A DNA stretch of 64,000 nt from positions 1-64,000 of the forward strand of contig DASWJQ010000108.1 of assembly GCA_036397095.1 (NCBI GenBank), written 5' to 3'. Origin of the DNA: DASWJQ01 sp036397095. Its GTDB lineage: Bacteria > Chloroflexota > Anaerolineae > Anaerolineales > E44-bin32. Of the stretch, positions 1-8,333 are shown in pieces. Each line of letters opens with the position of its first letter. Within the stretch, counting starts at the first letter, position 1. Below the pieces are notes generated by a model, which made no database searches, was not told the DNA's origin, and was given only the letters and a program-made list of their open reading frames with translations. The position numbers were made by a program, and so were the translations under genes.

Positions 1-1
1 C

Positions 2-79
2 GAGGTGGTGCCGCCCCATATCGCCGAGGAGATCATTGCCAAGAAGACCCGGGAAGACCAAGAAGAAGGCGAAGATTGA
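2..79 (+). CDS. C-terminal fragment of an unidentified protein
   Basis: An open frame enters from the left edge and stops at TGA 77-79. Only 25 residues are visible: a PPHIAEEIIAKK stretch followed by a very acidic tail (EDQEEGED). Nothing in it identifies a family. The frame is supported by its charged composition and by a hairpin terminator starting 17 bases after the stop. Confidence 0.4.
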   Translation, partial: EVVPPHIAEEIIAKKTREDQEEGED

Positions 80-95
80 GCCACTAGCGGCGACG

Positions 96-120
96 ACGGG
101 CCGGGCAACGCCCGGCCCGT
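96..120 (+). terminator. Hairpin terminator after the left-edge gene
   Basis: A perfect 11-bp inverted repeat (ACGGGCCGGGC / GCCCGGCCCGT) with a 3-base loop is followed by a short TTT. It lies between the stop of the left-edge gene and the next start. The U-tract is weak, so termination may be partial. Confidence 0.6.
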
Positions 121-145
121 TTCCATGCGGGGATGGGGGAATTCA

Positions 146-511
146 ATGGAGGGCTGGCAGCCCAAGGCCTTCATCAGCGAAGAGATCGAAGTGGAGTTCG
201 CCGTGCCACCGGCATTGAGCAAGCGGCCGCCGGCGCCCGCCGCTATCGTCTGGCGTGGCCAGCGCTACCAGGTTGAGCGGCTGCTGGCGCAATGGCAGGA
301 TTTCGAGCGCAAGGGGGACATGGCGCGCAACATGCAGCCCGCCCATTTGAAGACGGCCGCCGCCCGCGGATCATGGGGGGTCGGCCGTTTCTACTTCCGG
401 TTACAGACGGGCAAGCAGCAAGCCTTCGATGTGTACTACGATCGTGCGCCGGAGGACGCCGGGGACCGCGCCGGCCACTGGTATGTGTGGCGCAGCCTGC
501 AGCCGGGCTAG
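146..511 (+). CDS. DUF6504-type small protein
   Basis: A 121-residue soluble protein with no signal peptide or membrane segment. The middle and C-terminal parts carry aromatic blocks (IVWRGQRYQVERLLAQW, FYFRLQTGKQQAFDVYYD, HWYVWRSL) that match my memory of the DUF6504 family from actinobacteria and Chloroflexota, whose function is unknown. The ATG at 146 is preferred over the in-frame ATG at 125 because a GGGGGA ribosome-binding site sits 5 bases upstream of 146. Its stop overlaps the stop of the convergent PAP2 gene in a shared CTAG. The family call rests on motif resemblance only. Confidence 0.65.
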   Translation: MEGWQPKAFISEEIEVEFAVPPALSKRPPAPAAIVWRGQRYQVERLLAQWQDFERKGDMARNMQPAHLKTAAARGSWGVGRFYFRLQTGKQQAFDVYYDRAPEDAGDRAGHWYVWRSLQPG

Positions 512-1509
512 GTTCCCGGCGAGCCGGGTCGGAGCAGGCCAATCCTGCCGAAGACCCACGGCGCGCCGAAGCTGATCCACGATCCGATCGACGCGTAGCG
601 CAGGTAGCGGTAGCCGAGCCCGAAGAGACTGGCGTCATCCAGACTGATCAAATCCAATCCCAGGTAAAGCAGCGCCACCCCGGCGGCACCGATTGCATAA
701 CGGCCGGCCCGGTTGCCCCAAGCCGGGTTGGCCGGCAAGCCACCCCGCTGCGCTAGCAAGACCCCGCCCAGTCCAAAGCCAAGCAAGAGGCCGCTGACGG
801 AGAAAAGTCCAGCTAGCTGCCTCGGATCCTCCCAGGCAGCACCCAGCTCGGCGGCGGCATTGGTCAGCCAGAGCTCGGGCAGGGGTTGTGCGGCGGCCAA
901 TGACCAGGCACGCAGTCCGAGCAGCAGGAACAGCCAGGAGGCCGCAACGACGATCAGCAACCGGCCGGCCAGCGTGCGGCCTTGGAGCCAGCGCCACACC
1001 GGCGCTTCGAGCCAGATGAAACTTGCCAACACCAGTGCACCGACCACCCAGCCGGCCACCACATCGAGGGGGAAGTGCACACCTAAGTACAGCCGAGAGA
1101 AGGAAATGAGACCCGTCAAGCCGGCGGCCGCCGGCAGGGCCCAACGCCGCTCAAGACCCAGCGCCAGGCGGCCCCAGACGGCGACCGCGTTCTGGGCGTG
1201 ACCCGAGGGCAGGCCAAAGGTAGTCTCGTGGGCCAGGCCCTCGACGGCCGCGCTCACCCAAGTTGGGCGAGGCAAGGCGAACACGAGCTTGAGGCTGGCG
1301 TTAAGCAGGGCGCTGGTCAGCAGGATGAAGCCGATGCGGACCCCTAGTCCGGCGTCCCAACACCAGAACAATGCCGGCATCAGCAGCAGATAGAAAGCTT
1401 CGTAACCGATGGAGCTGGCGCCGTTCATGAGCGGCAGCCACTGATCCCCGATCTGCTGGCTGGCCAGGACTACCGGCAGACCGGCAACGACGGCCTCCAG
1501 CAGGCTCAC
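508..1509 (-). CDS. PAP2-family membrane phosphatase
   Basis: An integral membrane phosphatase of the type-2 phosphatidic acid phosphatase superfamily, probably acting on lipid phosphates or pyrophosphates (for example undecaprenyl pyrophosphate) at the outer membrane face. All three signature motifs are visible: K74-x6-R81P82, PSGH at 101-104, and S138R139-x5-H145-x3-D149. Several hydrophobic segments follow, and a further block of membrane helices extends the C-terminus beyond the catalytic core. The start is GTG, overlapping the TGA of the upstream hydrolase as GTGA, so the two are translationally coupled. Last gene of a three-gene minus-strand operon. The substrate cannot be read from the sequence. 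Confidence 0.85.
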   Translation of the reverse strand: MSLLEAVVAGLPVVLASQQIGDQWLPLMNGASSIGYEAFYLLLMPALFWCWDAGLGVRIGFILLTSALLNASLKLVFALPRPTWVSAAVEGLAHETTFGLPSGHAQNAVAVWGRLALGLERRWALPAAAGLTGLISFSRLYLGVHFPLDVVAGWVVGALVLASFIWLEAPVWRWLQGRTLAGRLLIVVAASWLFLLLGLRAWSLAAAQPLPELWLTNAAAELGAAWEDPRQLAGLFSVSGLLLGFGLGGVLLAQRGGLPANPAWGNRAGRYAIGAAGVALLYLGLDLISLDDASLFGLGYRYLRYASIGSWISFGAPWVFGRIGLLRPGSPGT

Positions 1510-2288
1510 GCTGACACGGCCTTGACACGGCTGCCGGCGTGGATGCGTTCGATGAAATTGCTGACGGCGGCAAACAGGTCCTGACGGGCTGCATCCATCG
1601 GGGCGATATGGTTGCTGCCCTCCAAACGAAGCATTTCCTTGTCAAGGCTGCCGACGGCGCCGTACAGCCGGCTCATTGCCCTTGGCCCCGTCATCCGGTC
1701 GTCAGGCGGCTGGATGAAGAGGACGGGAGTCCGGATCTGCGCCAACTGGCGCTGCATAATTTGGAGCAAGTCGTAGAACTGAAAGGCGGCGTTGACCGGG
1801 TAGCTGTCATAGGCCAGGTAACGCCCGGCGGCCGTGGGGTCGTGCCAATCATCGCGTCTGGACTTGGGGACGCGGCGGATCACGATGCGCAGCCAACGGA
1901 ACCAACGGGCCCAGGACGGAAAGGGCATCCGGTCGAGCGCCGAAATCGACACGATGCCGCTGGGGTTTAGCTCGTTGGCCAGCGTCAAGCAGAGTGATCC
2001 ACCGAGCGAATGCCCGATCAGATATAGTTGGCGGCAATGTGGCCGAAGCAGGGACCAACCATCTTCGACCGAGGCCAACCAATCACGGTAGTGGGCTCGC
2101 TCCAAATCCTGCACTCGGGTGGCGTGGCCAAACAGGCGAACGCCATGCACCGTCCGACCCTGGGTGCTCAGGTGTTGGCCGAGCTCCTGCAGCACGCCCG
2201 GGGTGGCCGTCAGTCCATGGACAAGCAGGCAGCCCGTGTCGTCGCCAAGGTGGAGGTAGGGTTCGCCACCCGGCCGCAGTTGGGTCAC
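1506..2288 (-). CDS. Alpha/beta hydrolase, carboxylesterase-like
   Basis: A 260-residue cytosolic alpha/beta hydrolase resembling the Est30/monoglyceride lipase group. An oxyanion-type LLVHGLTATP stretch lies near residues 21-30, the nucleophile elbow is GHSLGG, and a PPDDRMTGP loop and a SNHIAPMD loop near the C-terminus supply the expected acid and histidine. The GTG start overlaps the stop of the M24 peptidase gene and its own stop overlaps the PAP2 start, so the three genes form one operon. It probably hydrolyses a carboxylic ester; no substrate can be assigned. There is no signal peptide. Confidence 0.85.
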   Translation of the reverse strand: MTQLRPGGEPYLHLGDDTGCLLVHGLTATPGVLQELGQHLSTQGRTVHGVRLFGHATRVQDLERAHYRDWLASVEDGWSLLRPHCRQLYLIGHSLGGSLCLTLANELNPSGIVSISALDRMPFPSWARWFRWLRIVIRRVPKSRRDDWHDPTAAGRYLAYDSYPVNAAFQFYDLLQIMQRQLAQIRTPVLFIQPPDDRMTGPRAMSRLYGAVGSLDKEMLRLEGSNHIAPMDAARQDLFAAVSNFIERIHAGSRVKAVSA

Positions 2289-3391
2289 CCCACCTTCTCC
2301 AGCGTGCGCGGCAGGCTGCTCAAGGTGTCAACGCCATCGTCGGTGACAACCACATTGTCCTCGATGCGCACGCCGCCCAATTCCGGCAGGTAGATGCCGG
2401 GCTCGATCGTGAATGCCATGCCGCTGTCCAGCATACGGTCGTTGCCGGAATACAGGTAGGGCTCTTCGTGCTCCTCGAGGCCCAAACCGTGGCCGGTCCG
2501 GTGGATGAAACGTTCTCCATAGCCGGCCCCTTCAATAGCGTTACGGGCAGCTTGATCGATCGAACCGCAAGAGACGCCGGGCCGGACGGCCCGGCGGCCG
2601 GCCTCGTTGGCCGCCATTACGGCGTGGTGAATGCTGGTCATGTCATCGGACGGTTGGCCAACGCTGAACGTTCGGGTCAGGTCGGAGAAGTAGGACTGAT
2701 AGCTGGCGCCCCAGTCGATCAGAAGGAATTCACCTGGCTGTAGCTGGCGCTCCCCGGCGGTGGCGTGGGGCAGGGCGCTGTTGGGGCCGGAGGCGACGAT
2801 AGGGTGGAACGGAAGGGCGGGATCGGAGCCGGCGGCCAGCAGCTGGACCGTGAGTTCGGCGGCGATTTGCCGCTCGGTCATTCCAACCGCCAGTTGGGGA
2901 ACCAACGCGTTCATGGCTGTCTCGGCGATCTCGACGGCCCGCCGCATGGCCTCGACCTCGGCGGCGGCCTTGCGCAGCCTGAGGCCACCGACCACCTGCT
3001 CGGCCGCCACCTGGAGCAAGGCGGGCGCCGCTTGACGCAGCAGCTCGGACTCGTAGAAGCGCAAGCGCAGCGGCTCGACGCCGATCTGCCCCTGGGTCAA
3101 GCCCAGGGCAGCCAGCGCCCTGCCAAAGGCCTCGGGTTGGGATGCCGGATCCTCACCGTAACTGAAGGGCACGAATGTGAGGTCGCTAGTGCTGGCTTTG
3201 TCTTTCTCCATGCCGGGGACGATCAATCCTGGATTGCCCTTGGCAGGTACCAACAAGACAATCGGCCGCTCCATAAGATGGAATGCCAGGCCGGTCAGGT
3301 AGAACAGGCTGGGTCCGGGTGCCAGTGCGTAGCCGTCAAGGCTGGCGTCGGCAATTGCCGCTTGGAGCCGCTGCAAGCGTTCGGTGTGCAT
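2285..3391 (-). CDS. M24-family Xaa-Pro aminopeptidase
   Basis: A metallopeptidase of the pita-bread fold that removes N-terminal residues before proline or cleaves Xaa-Pro dipeptides. Residues 1-135 form the creatinase-like N-terminal domain. The catalytic domain keeps the five metal ligands: D226 (LLIDWGA), D237 (SDLTRTF), H301 (HRTGHGLG), E330 (FTIEPGIY) and E344 (VRIEDN). Its 368 residues are typical of PepP/PepQ-like enzymes. The ATG is preceded by GAAGAGG, and a TATAAT box lies 31 bases upstream. First gene of the operon with the hydrolase and the PAP2 phosphatase. Confidence 0.9.
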   Translation of the reverse strand: MHTERLQRLQAAIADASLDGYALAPGPSLFYLTGLAFHLMERPIVLLVPAKGNPGLIVPGMEKDKASTSDLTFVPFSYGEDPASQPEAFGRALAALGLTQGQIGVEPLRLRFYESELLRQAAPALLQVAAEQVVGGLRLRKAAAEVEAMRRAVEIAETAMNALVPQLAVGMTERQIAAELTVQLLAAGSDPALPFHPIVASGPNSALPHATAGERQLQPGEFLLIDWGASYQSYFSDLTRTFSVGQPSDDMTSIHHAVMAANEAGRRAVRPGVSCGSIDQAARNAIEGAGYGERFIHRTGHGLGLEEHEEPYLYSGNDRMLDSGMAFTIEPGIYLPELGGVRIEDNVVVTDDGVDTLSSLPRTLEKVG

Positions 3392-3421
3392 GATCGCCTC
3401 TTCCGCGACGTCAACCGTCGG

Positions 3422-3427
3422 ATTATA
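3422..3427 (-). promoter_or_regulatory. -10 box for the M24 peptidase operon
   Basis: On the minus strand this reads TATAAT in the context GACTATAATCCG, 31 bases before the peptidase start. A weak -35 (TTCAAG) lies 17 bases upstream. The same TATAATC context recurs ahead of several other genes in the window. Confidence 0.5.
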
Positions 3428-3503
3428 GTCCGCGTGGCGGGCGGCTTGAATGGGAGCTGATCTTCAAGTAAGCTCGCGCTAGCAGGTCTGCTGGGAGGCA
3501 GGA

Positions 3504-4694
3504 ATGATGATCAATCGAGCATGGATGCGTTTGGCGCTGCCAATCCTGCTGGCCAGTCTGGCCTGCAGTCTGACTTCCCCCCCGCCAAGCGCGACCGTTC
3601 CACCCCCGACCGAGACAAGCGCACCCGAGGCCAGCCAAGCCCTGCCGACGGTGGGTCCGACCGAAGTCCCGGCCACGCCGACGGTGGTCCACGTCGCAAT
3701 GCCGGCCGAATCGCCGGGAAGCAAGCTGTTCATGTCCGATATCAGTTCGGCAGCCACGGGCGCCGAAGGCCGGGCCAGCGCCGGCGATACCTTCGAACGA
3801 AACCGGTTGGAACGACCTTTCACCGCTGATGCCATGAGCTACCGTCCCGACATCGACATCACCCGTGGCGACCTCACCTTCGACGATCAGTTCTTCTACT
3901 TCATGTTCTCGCTGGCCGGAACGCACCAAACCGAGATCGGCTTTCCGGCCACTTACGGTGTCGAGCTCGACCTGGACCTGGACGGCCGCGGCGATTGGCT
4001 GGTGCTCGGCACCAACCCGCCGGGAAGCTGGACGAGCGAGCGGGTGCGGGTCTGGCTCGATGCCAATGACGACGTCGGGGGCGACACGCCCATGCAGTCC
4101 GATGGCGCCGCCGGTGATGGCTATGAGCTGATGCTGTTCGATTCGGGCCAGGGCGACGATCCGGATACAGCCTGGGCCCGCATCCGACCCGGAAGCGTGC
4201 CCGGCGTCGAGCTGGCCGTAAAGCGGGACGTGCTGGACGACGTATCTTTCCTGTGGAGCCTGTGGGCCAGCGCTGGGCCGGTAGATCCCACTTTGTTTGA
4301 TTTCGTCGACGCATACACGCTGGGTGAGGCCGGCTCACCGGTGGCGAATTCGCCCGACTATCCGCTGAAGCTGGTGGCGGGGGTCGACAACACCTGCCGC
4401 ATGTACCAGGGTTTCACGCCCAATGGCAGCGAACCGGGCATTTGCGCCGTCTATGGCACGGTCCAAAACTGCACCTTCCACCCGATGCAGATGGTGCCGG
4501 GCAATTTGATCCTGGGCGACCAACTGTCGAGCACTGCCATCCGGCGTGACGTGGCGCCGGGCACCTACTCGTTTTATGACCAGAACGTAATGGACAATGG
4601 CCAGCATCCGTTGGTGTTGACAGCCACCCTGCAGGCCACTGGCCTGATCCAAATCATGACCGACGGCAACGGAAATACTTATCCGTGCCCCTGA
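3504..4694 (+). CDS. Secreted lipoprotein of unknown function
   Basis: A 396-residue exported protein. The N-terminus has a basic start, a hydrophobic core (LALPILLASLACS) and a cysteine in a degenerate lipobox (SLAC). A Pro/Thr/Ser-rich linker spans about residues 25-65, a pattern common in Chloroflexota lipoproteins. The remainder is acidic and calcium-protein-like (DLDLDGRGDW, WLDANDDVGG) with two or three cysteines near residues 290-325. No enzymatic motif is recognisable; it could be an extracellular binding or beta-sandwich protein. The start is the first of two ATGs, with GGGAGG upstream. Confidence 0.7.
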   Translation: MMINRAWMRLALPILLASLACSLTSPPPSATVPPPTETSAPEASQALPTVGPTEVPATPTVVHVAMPAESPGSKLFMSDISSAATGAEGRASAGDTFERNRLERPFTADAMSYRPDIDITRGDLTFDDQFFYFMFSLAGTHQTEIGFPATYGVELDLDLDGRGDWLVLGTNPPGSWTSERVRVWLDANDDVGGDTPMQSDGAAGDGYELMLFDSGQGDDPDTAWARIRPGSVPGVELAVKRDVLDDVSFLWSLWASAGPVDPTLFDFVDAYTLGEAGSPVANSPDYPLKLVAGVDNTCRMYQGFTPNGSEPGICAVYGTVQNCTFHPMQMVPGNLILGDQLSSTAIRRDVAPGTYSFYDQNVMDNGQHPLVLTATLQATGLIQIMTDGNGNTYPCP

Positions 4695-4719
4695 ACCGGC
4701 GCGGCCGCTCAGCTATAAT
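4691..4719 (+). promoter_or_regulatory. Promoter of the coxG-coxD-coxE-xdhC operon
   Basis: CTGAAC, a 17-base spacer and TATAAT (4714-4719), 32 bases upstream of the coxG start. The -35 is imperfect but the spacing is ideal. Confidence 0.55.
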
Positions 4720-4751
4720 CTGGTCTCTCACCCGGTCGCAGGAGCACGCGG

Positions 4752-5195
4752 ATGAAACTTGAAGGCAAGACGTCGATGGCCGCCACCCGGGAGGCCGTCT
4801 GGGCATTCTTGACCGACCCCCACAAGGTTGGGCAATGCGCTCCGGGGCTCGAATCGATGGAAGTGCTGGAGGAAGGCAAGCGTTTCCAGGCGGTAGTCTC
4901 GGTCGGCTTTGGCTCGATGAAAGCCCGCTTCACCGCCCAGATTGAGTGGCTTGAACTCGACGAGCCGAACCGGGCCAAGATGAAGGCCCACGGCACGGCA
5001 CCCGGCAGCACGGCCGACGCTACCAGCGAAATGTTCCTGACCGAAGGGGAAGGCGGCGTGACCGACCTGACCTGGACGGCCGACGTCAGCATCCAGGGCA
5101 CCTTCGCCAGCCTGGCCTCGCGTCTGATGGGATCAATGACCCAGCGGCTTACGGGAGAATTCTTCAACTGCGTCAAGAGCCACGTCGAAGACTGA
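4752..5195 (+). CDS. coxG: CoxG-like SRPBCC protein
   Basis: A 147-residue protein of the CoxG (carbon monoxide dehydrogenase subunit G) family, a START/SRPBCC fold thought to help mature or membrane-anchor molybdenum hydroxylases. Family features seen are the AATREAVWAFLTDPHKVGQC opening, a long beta-rich middle and the C-terminal helix that would close the hydrophobic cavity. It lacks the extra C-terminal membrane tail of some CoxG proteins. It leads an operon with coxD (12-base gap), coxE and xdhC, so it most likely serves the molybdenum hydroxylase encoded at 10.9-18.8 kb. Confidence 0.85.
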   Translation: MKLEGKTSMAATREAVWAFLTDPHKVGQCAPGLESMEVLEEGKRFQAVVSVGFGSMKARFTAQIEWLELDEPNRAKMKAHGTAPGSTADATSEMFLTEGEGGVTDLTWTADVSIQGTFASLASRLMGSMTQRLTGEFFNCVKSHVED

Positions 5196-5207
5196 TCTGG
5201 CGGCTGT

Positions 5208-6119
5208 ATGCCTGACCCCGGCGTCCCGAGCAATCTGCCTGCTTCGATTGAAAGCCTGCAAGCCAGTCTGGCCGATCAGGGCTACATCGCCGAGCGCAAT
5301 CTGGCGACGGTGATCTACCTCAGCCTGCGCATGGGCCGGCCGCTGTTCCTCGAAGGGGAGGCCGGCGTCGGCAAGACCGAAGTCGCTAAGGTCCTATCAG
5401 CACTGCTGGATGCCCCGCTGATCCGGCTGCAGTGCTACGAGGGCCTCGATATTCATCAGGCGGTCTACGACTGGAACTACACACGGCAGATGCTTCACAT
5501 CCGCCTGACCGAGGCCCAGGGCGGTACGGCCAACGAGGCCGAGCTGTTCGGTCCCGAGTTTCTTTTGCGACGACCCTTATTGGAGGCAATCGACAGTGAT
5601 TCACAGATCGCCCCCATCCTGCTGATTGATGAGATCGATCGCAGCGATGCCGCCTTCGAAGCCTACTTGCTCGAGGTCCTATCGGACTTTCAGATCACGA
5701 TTCCGGAAATCGGGACCATCCGCGCTCGTCAGCAACCGCACGTCGTGATTACGTCCAATCGTACCCGGGAGATCCATGACGCTCTCAAGCGCCGCTGTTT
5801 GTACCATTGGATTGACTATCCATCCTTCGACAAAGAGCTGGCGATCGTCGGCGCCCGCGTGCCCGAGGCGGCCGAAGCGCTCGCACGCCAGGTGACGAGC
5901 ATCGTCCAGTCGCTGCGCGACCGCTCGCTTTACAAGCGGCCGGGGGTGGCCGAAACGCTAGACTGGCTCCGCGCACTGGTCGCCCTAGAGATCGAACTGG
6001 TCGACCCGTCGGTACTGCAGGACACGATGGGTGCGCTGCTCAAGACCGAGGAGGATGTAGCTGCGCTGCGCGGCGAGGCGGCTGTCGAGTTGCTGGAGCA
6101 GGCAAAAGTGCATGGCTGA
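5208..6119 (+). CDS. coxD: CoxD-type MoxR AAA+ ATPase
   Basis: A MoxR-family AAA+ ATPase of 303 residues. The Walker A is GEAGVGKTEVAK, Walker B is ILLIDEIDR, and a sensor-like VVITSNRTREIHDALKRRC follows. In the aerobic CO dehydrogenase system CoxD partners with the von Willebrand protein CoxE to build the active-site cluster of the Mo subunit. By analogy it remodels or activates the hydroxylase encoded downstream. It overlaps coxE by 8 bases, indicating coupled translation. The Shine-Dalgarno is weak, consistent with coupling to coxG. Confidence 0.88.
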   Translation: MPDPGVPSNLPASIESLQASLADQGYIAERNLATVIYLSLRMGRPLFLEGEAGVGKTEVAKVLSALLDAPLIRLQCYEGLDIHQAVYDWNYTRQMLHIRLTEAQGGTANEAELFGPEFLLRRPLLEAIDSDSQIAPILLIDEIDRSDAAFEAYLLEVLSDFQITIPEIGTIRARQQPHVVITSNRTREIHDALKRRCLYHWIDYPSFDKELAIVGARVPEAAEALARQVTSIVQSLRDRSLYKRPGVAETLDWLRALVALEIELVDPSVLQDTMGALLKTEEDVAALRGEAAVELLEQAKVHG

Positions 6120-7281
6120 TCCAGGCCCCGGCCACGACTTGTTGGCCCGGATCGTTGGATTCGCTGGCTTCCTGCGTCTGCAAGGCTTGCCAGTAGGTAC
6201 GCGCCGGGTGGCGGCACTGGTCGAGGCATTGGCATTGATCGATCTGACGGATCGCCGGGCCGTTCAAACGGCCGTCGAGGCGTCGCTGGTCGGGCGGTAC
6301 GAGGATCTGGCCATACTACGGGCGGCCTTCGATCACTATTGGTCGGGTCAGGCAGGACTGCTGGATCCGCCCGCAGCTGAAGTACAGCGCACACCAGCGG
6401 TCGATGAGGGCAGCCCACCGGGGTACTGGCGCCCGACCGCCGGCACAGCACCGGACGATGGTGCGGCTGCATTGGACCTGGCCTACAGTGCCGTCGAAGT
6501 GCTGCGCACCAAGGACTTTGGCCAGATGACAGAAGTAGAGCTGGCCCAGGCCGAACGCCGGCTGGCGGGGCTGACTTTGTGGCCGGCTAGGCGCCACGGC
6601 CGGCGCTGGCAATCGGGCAGCGGGCGGCGGCTGGACTTGCGCCACAGCCTGCGCGCTGGCCTAGCCTACGGCGGCGAGTGGCTCGAGTTGCGGCGGCTTA
6701 ACCCGGCGCCGACCCGGCCTCCGTTGCTGGTGCTGGCCGATATCAGCGGGTCGATGGCGCTCTACAGTCGCCTGCTGCTCGCCTTCTGCTACGGACTGGC
6801 CCGCAGGCGCCAACCACCCGTCGAGGTCTTTGTCTTCGGGACCCGGCTGAGTCGGGTTACTTCGCTCCTAAGGCGACATCCGGTCGGGGCCGCCCTCGAC
6901 GGCCTCAGGCGGGAAGTGTCCGATTGGTCCGGCGGAACCCGGACCGGTGAGGCCCTGCAGCGGCTGCATATCGATTGGGGCCGGCGGATGTTGAGCCGGC
7001 GGCCGGTGGTGCTGATTCTGAGCGATGGCTGGGACCGTGGCGACCCCAGCCTGCTTGCAGCTGGTATGGCGCGCCTGGCGCGCAGCGCCGAACGTCTTAT
7101 CTGGCTTAACCCGCTCGTGGGCAAGGCCGGCTACCGCCCGCTGACCCGGGGCCTGCAAGCCAGCCTGGCTCATGTGGATGATTTCCTGCCGGCTCACAAT
7201 CTGGCGAGCCTGGAGTCACTGTTGGCCGTGCTCAGTCAGCCCAACCAACCATCGTCCGTTCACATAAGGCAGGCTGCATGA
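6112..7281 (+). CDS. coxE: CoxE-type VWA-domain protein
   Basis: A 389-residue CoxE homologue. The N-terminal half is helical and Arg-rich; the C-terminal half is a von Willebrand A domain with an intact MIDAS motif D210-I-S-G-S (LVLADISGSMA) and a downstream Thr-rich SGGTRTGEAL. Proteins of this family work as the metal-dependent partner of MoxR ATPases. It overlaps coxD and xdhC by 8 and 4 bases respectively, so the four genes form one tightly coupled maturation operon. Confidence 0.88.
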   Translation: MADPGPGHDLLARIVGFAGFLRLQGLPVGTRRVAALVEALALIDLTDRRAVQTAVEASLVGRYEDLAILRAAFDHYWSGQAGLLDPPAAEVQRTPAVDEGSPPGYWRPTAGTAPDDGAAALDLAYSAVEVLRTKDFGQMTEVELAQAERRLAGLTLWPARRHGRRWQSGSGRRLDLRHSLRAGLAYGGEWLELRRLNPAPTRPPLLVLADISGSMALYSRLLLAFCYGLARRRQPPVEVFVFGTRLSRVTSLLRRHPVGAALDGLRREVSDWSGGTRTGEALQRLHIDWGRRMLSRRPVVLILSDGWDRGDPSLLAAGMARLARSAERLIWLNPLVGKAGYRPLTRGLQASLAHVDDFLPAHNLASLESLLAVLSQPNQPSSVHIRQAA

Positions 7282-8333
7282 AAGACATCCTTTCCGAGGT
7301 CGAGCGCTGGCGAAAATCCAATACCCCGGTGGCACTGGCGACCGTCGTCGATACCTGGGGGTCATCGCCGCGCGGGGTTGGCGCCAAGATGGCGATCACC
7401 GCCGAAGGAGGAATTGCCGGGTCGGTCAGCGGCGGCTGTGTCGAAGGGGCAGTCGTCGAGGTTGGCCAAGAGGTGCTCCTGGGGACGGCCCCACAGTTGC
7501 TGCACTTCGGCGTTTCGGATGAGACAGCTTGGGGGGTTGGTCTGGCCTGCGGAGGGGAAATCGAGGTCTTTGTCGAGCCGCTGGCCGACGAACATTTGAC
7601 TTTTGTCGAGCTGGCTATCGAGCGCGACACACCGGTTGCCAGCCTGACGATCATTCGCGGCCCGGCGGCTGCCCTTGGGGCCAAGATGAGCGCGCGTGGC
7701 AACCGGGGCGAAGAAGTGTGGGGCCAGCTTGACAGCCAGTGGGGAGAAGCAGGTCTGGCGGCGCTGCGCCGAGGAATCCGCCAGAATCGCTCGGGGCGGC
7801 AGGTGCTGGTCGAGGCCGGTGAGCAAACGATCGAGGCCTTTGTCGATGTCATCCCGCCTCAACCGACGCTGATCATGATTGGCGGGGTTCATATCTCGGT
7901 TGCCCTGGCCAAGATCGGTGCCGCGCTGGGGCAGCGGACGATTGTGGTTGACCCCCGACGGACCTTTGGCACTCGTGAGCGTTTCCCCGAGGTCGACGAG
8001 CTGCTAACGGTGTGGCCACAAGAGGCCTTCGAGCGAATTTCGATCCAAACCAGTACCGCCATTGCCGTCTTGACGCATGATCCGAAGATTGATGACCCGG
8101 CGCTAATGGCGGCGCTGCCCAGCCCCGCCTACTACGTTGGTGCCCTCGGCAGCCGGCGAACGCACGCCAAGCGGGTGCAGCGGCTGACCGAAGCCGGTAT
8201 GTCACCCGAGTTGCTCGGCCGGCTGCATGCCCCGATTGGTCTGGACCTGGGCGCCATCACTCCGGAAGAAATCGCGTTGGCAGTGATGGCCGAGATCGTC
8301 CAGACCTACCGAACCGGCGATCCAGACTCCTAG
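7278..8333 (+). CDS. xdhC: XdhC/CoxF-family molybdenum cofactor maturation protein
   Basis: A 351-residue XdhC-type chaperone that binds molybdenum cofactor, supports its sulfuration and inserts it into xanthine-dehydrogenase-family enzymes. The N-terminal XdhC domain shows WGSSPRGVGAKM and SVSGGCVEGAVVEV; the C-terminal Rossmann-like domain shows MIGGVHISVALA and YVGALGSRRTHAKR. It ends the coxG-D-E-xdhC operon, and its TAG shares a CTAG with the stop of the convergent thiolase-like gene. Its presence supports a sulfurated, xanthine-dehydrogenase-like Mo site in the hydroxylase encoded nearby. Confidence 0.9.
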   Translation: MKDILSEVERWRKSNTPVALATVVDTWGSSPRGVGAKMAITAEGGIAGSVSGGCVEGAVVEVGQEVLLGTAPQLLHFGVSDETAWGVGLACGGEIEVFVEPLADEHLTFVELAIERDTPVASLTIIRGPAAALGAKMSARGNRGEEVWGQLDSQWGEAGLAALRRGIRQNRSGRQVLVEAGEQTIEAFVDVIPPQPTLIMIGGVHISVALAKIGAALGQRTIVVDPRRTFGTRERFPEVDELLTVWPQEAFERISIQTSTAIAVLTHDPKIDDPALMAALPSPAYYVGALGSRRTHAKRVQRLTEAGMSPELLGRLHAPIGLDLGAITPEEIALAVMAEIVQTYRTGDPDS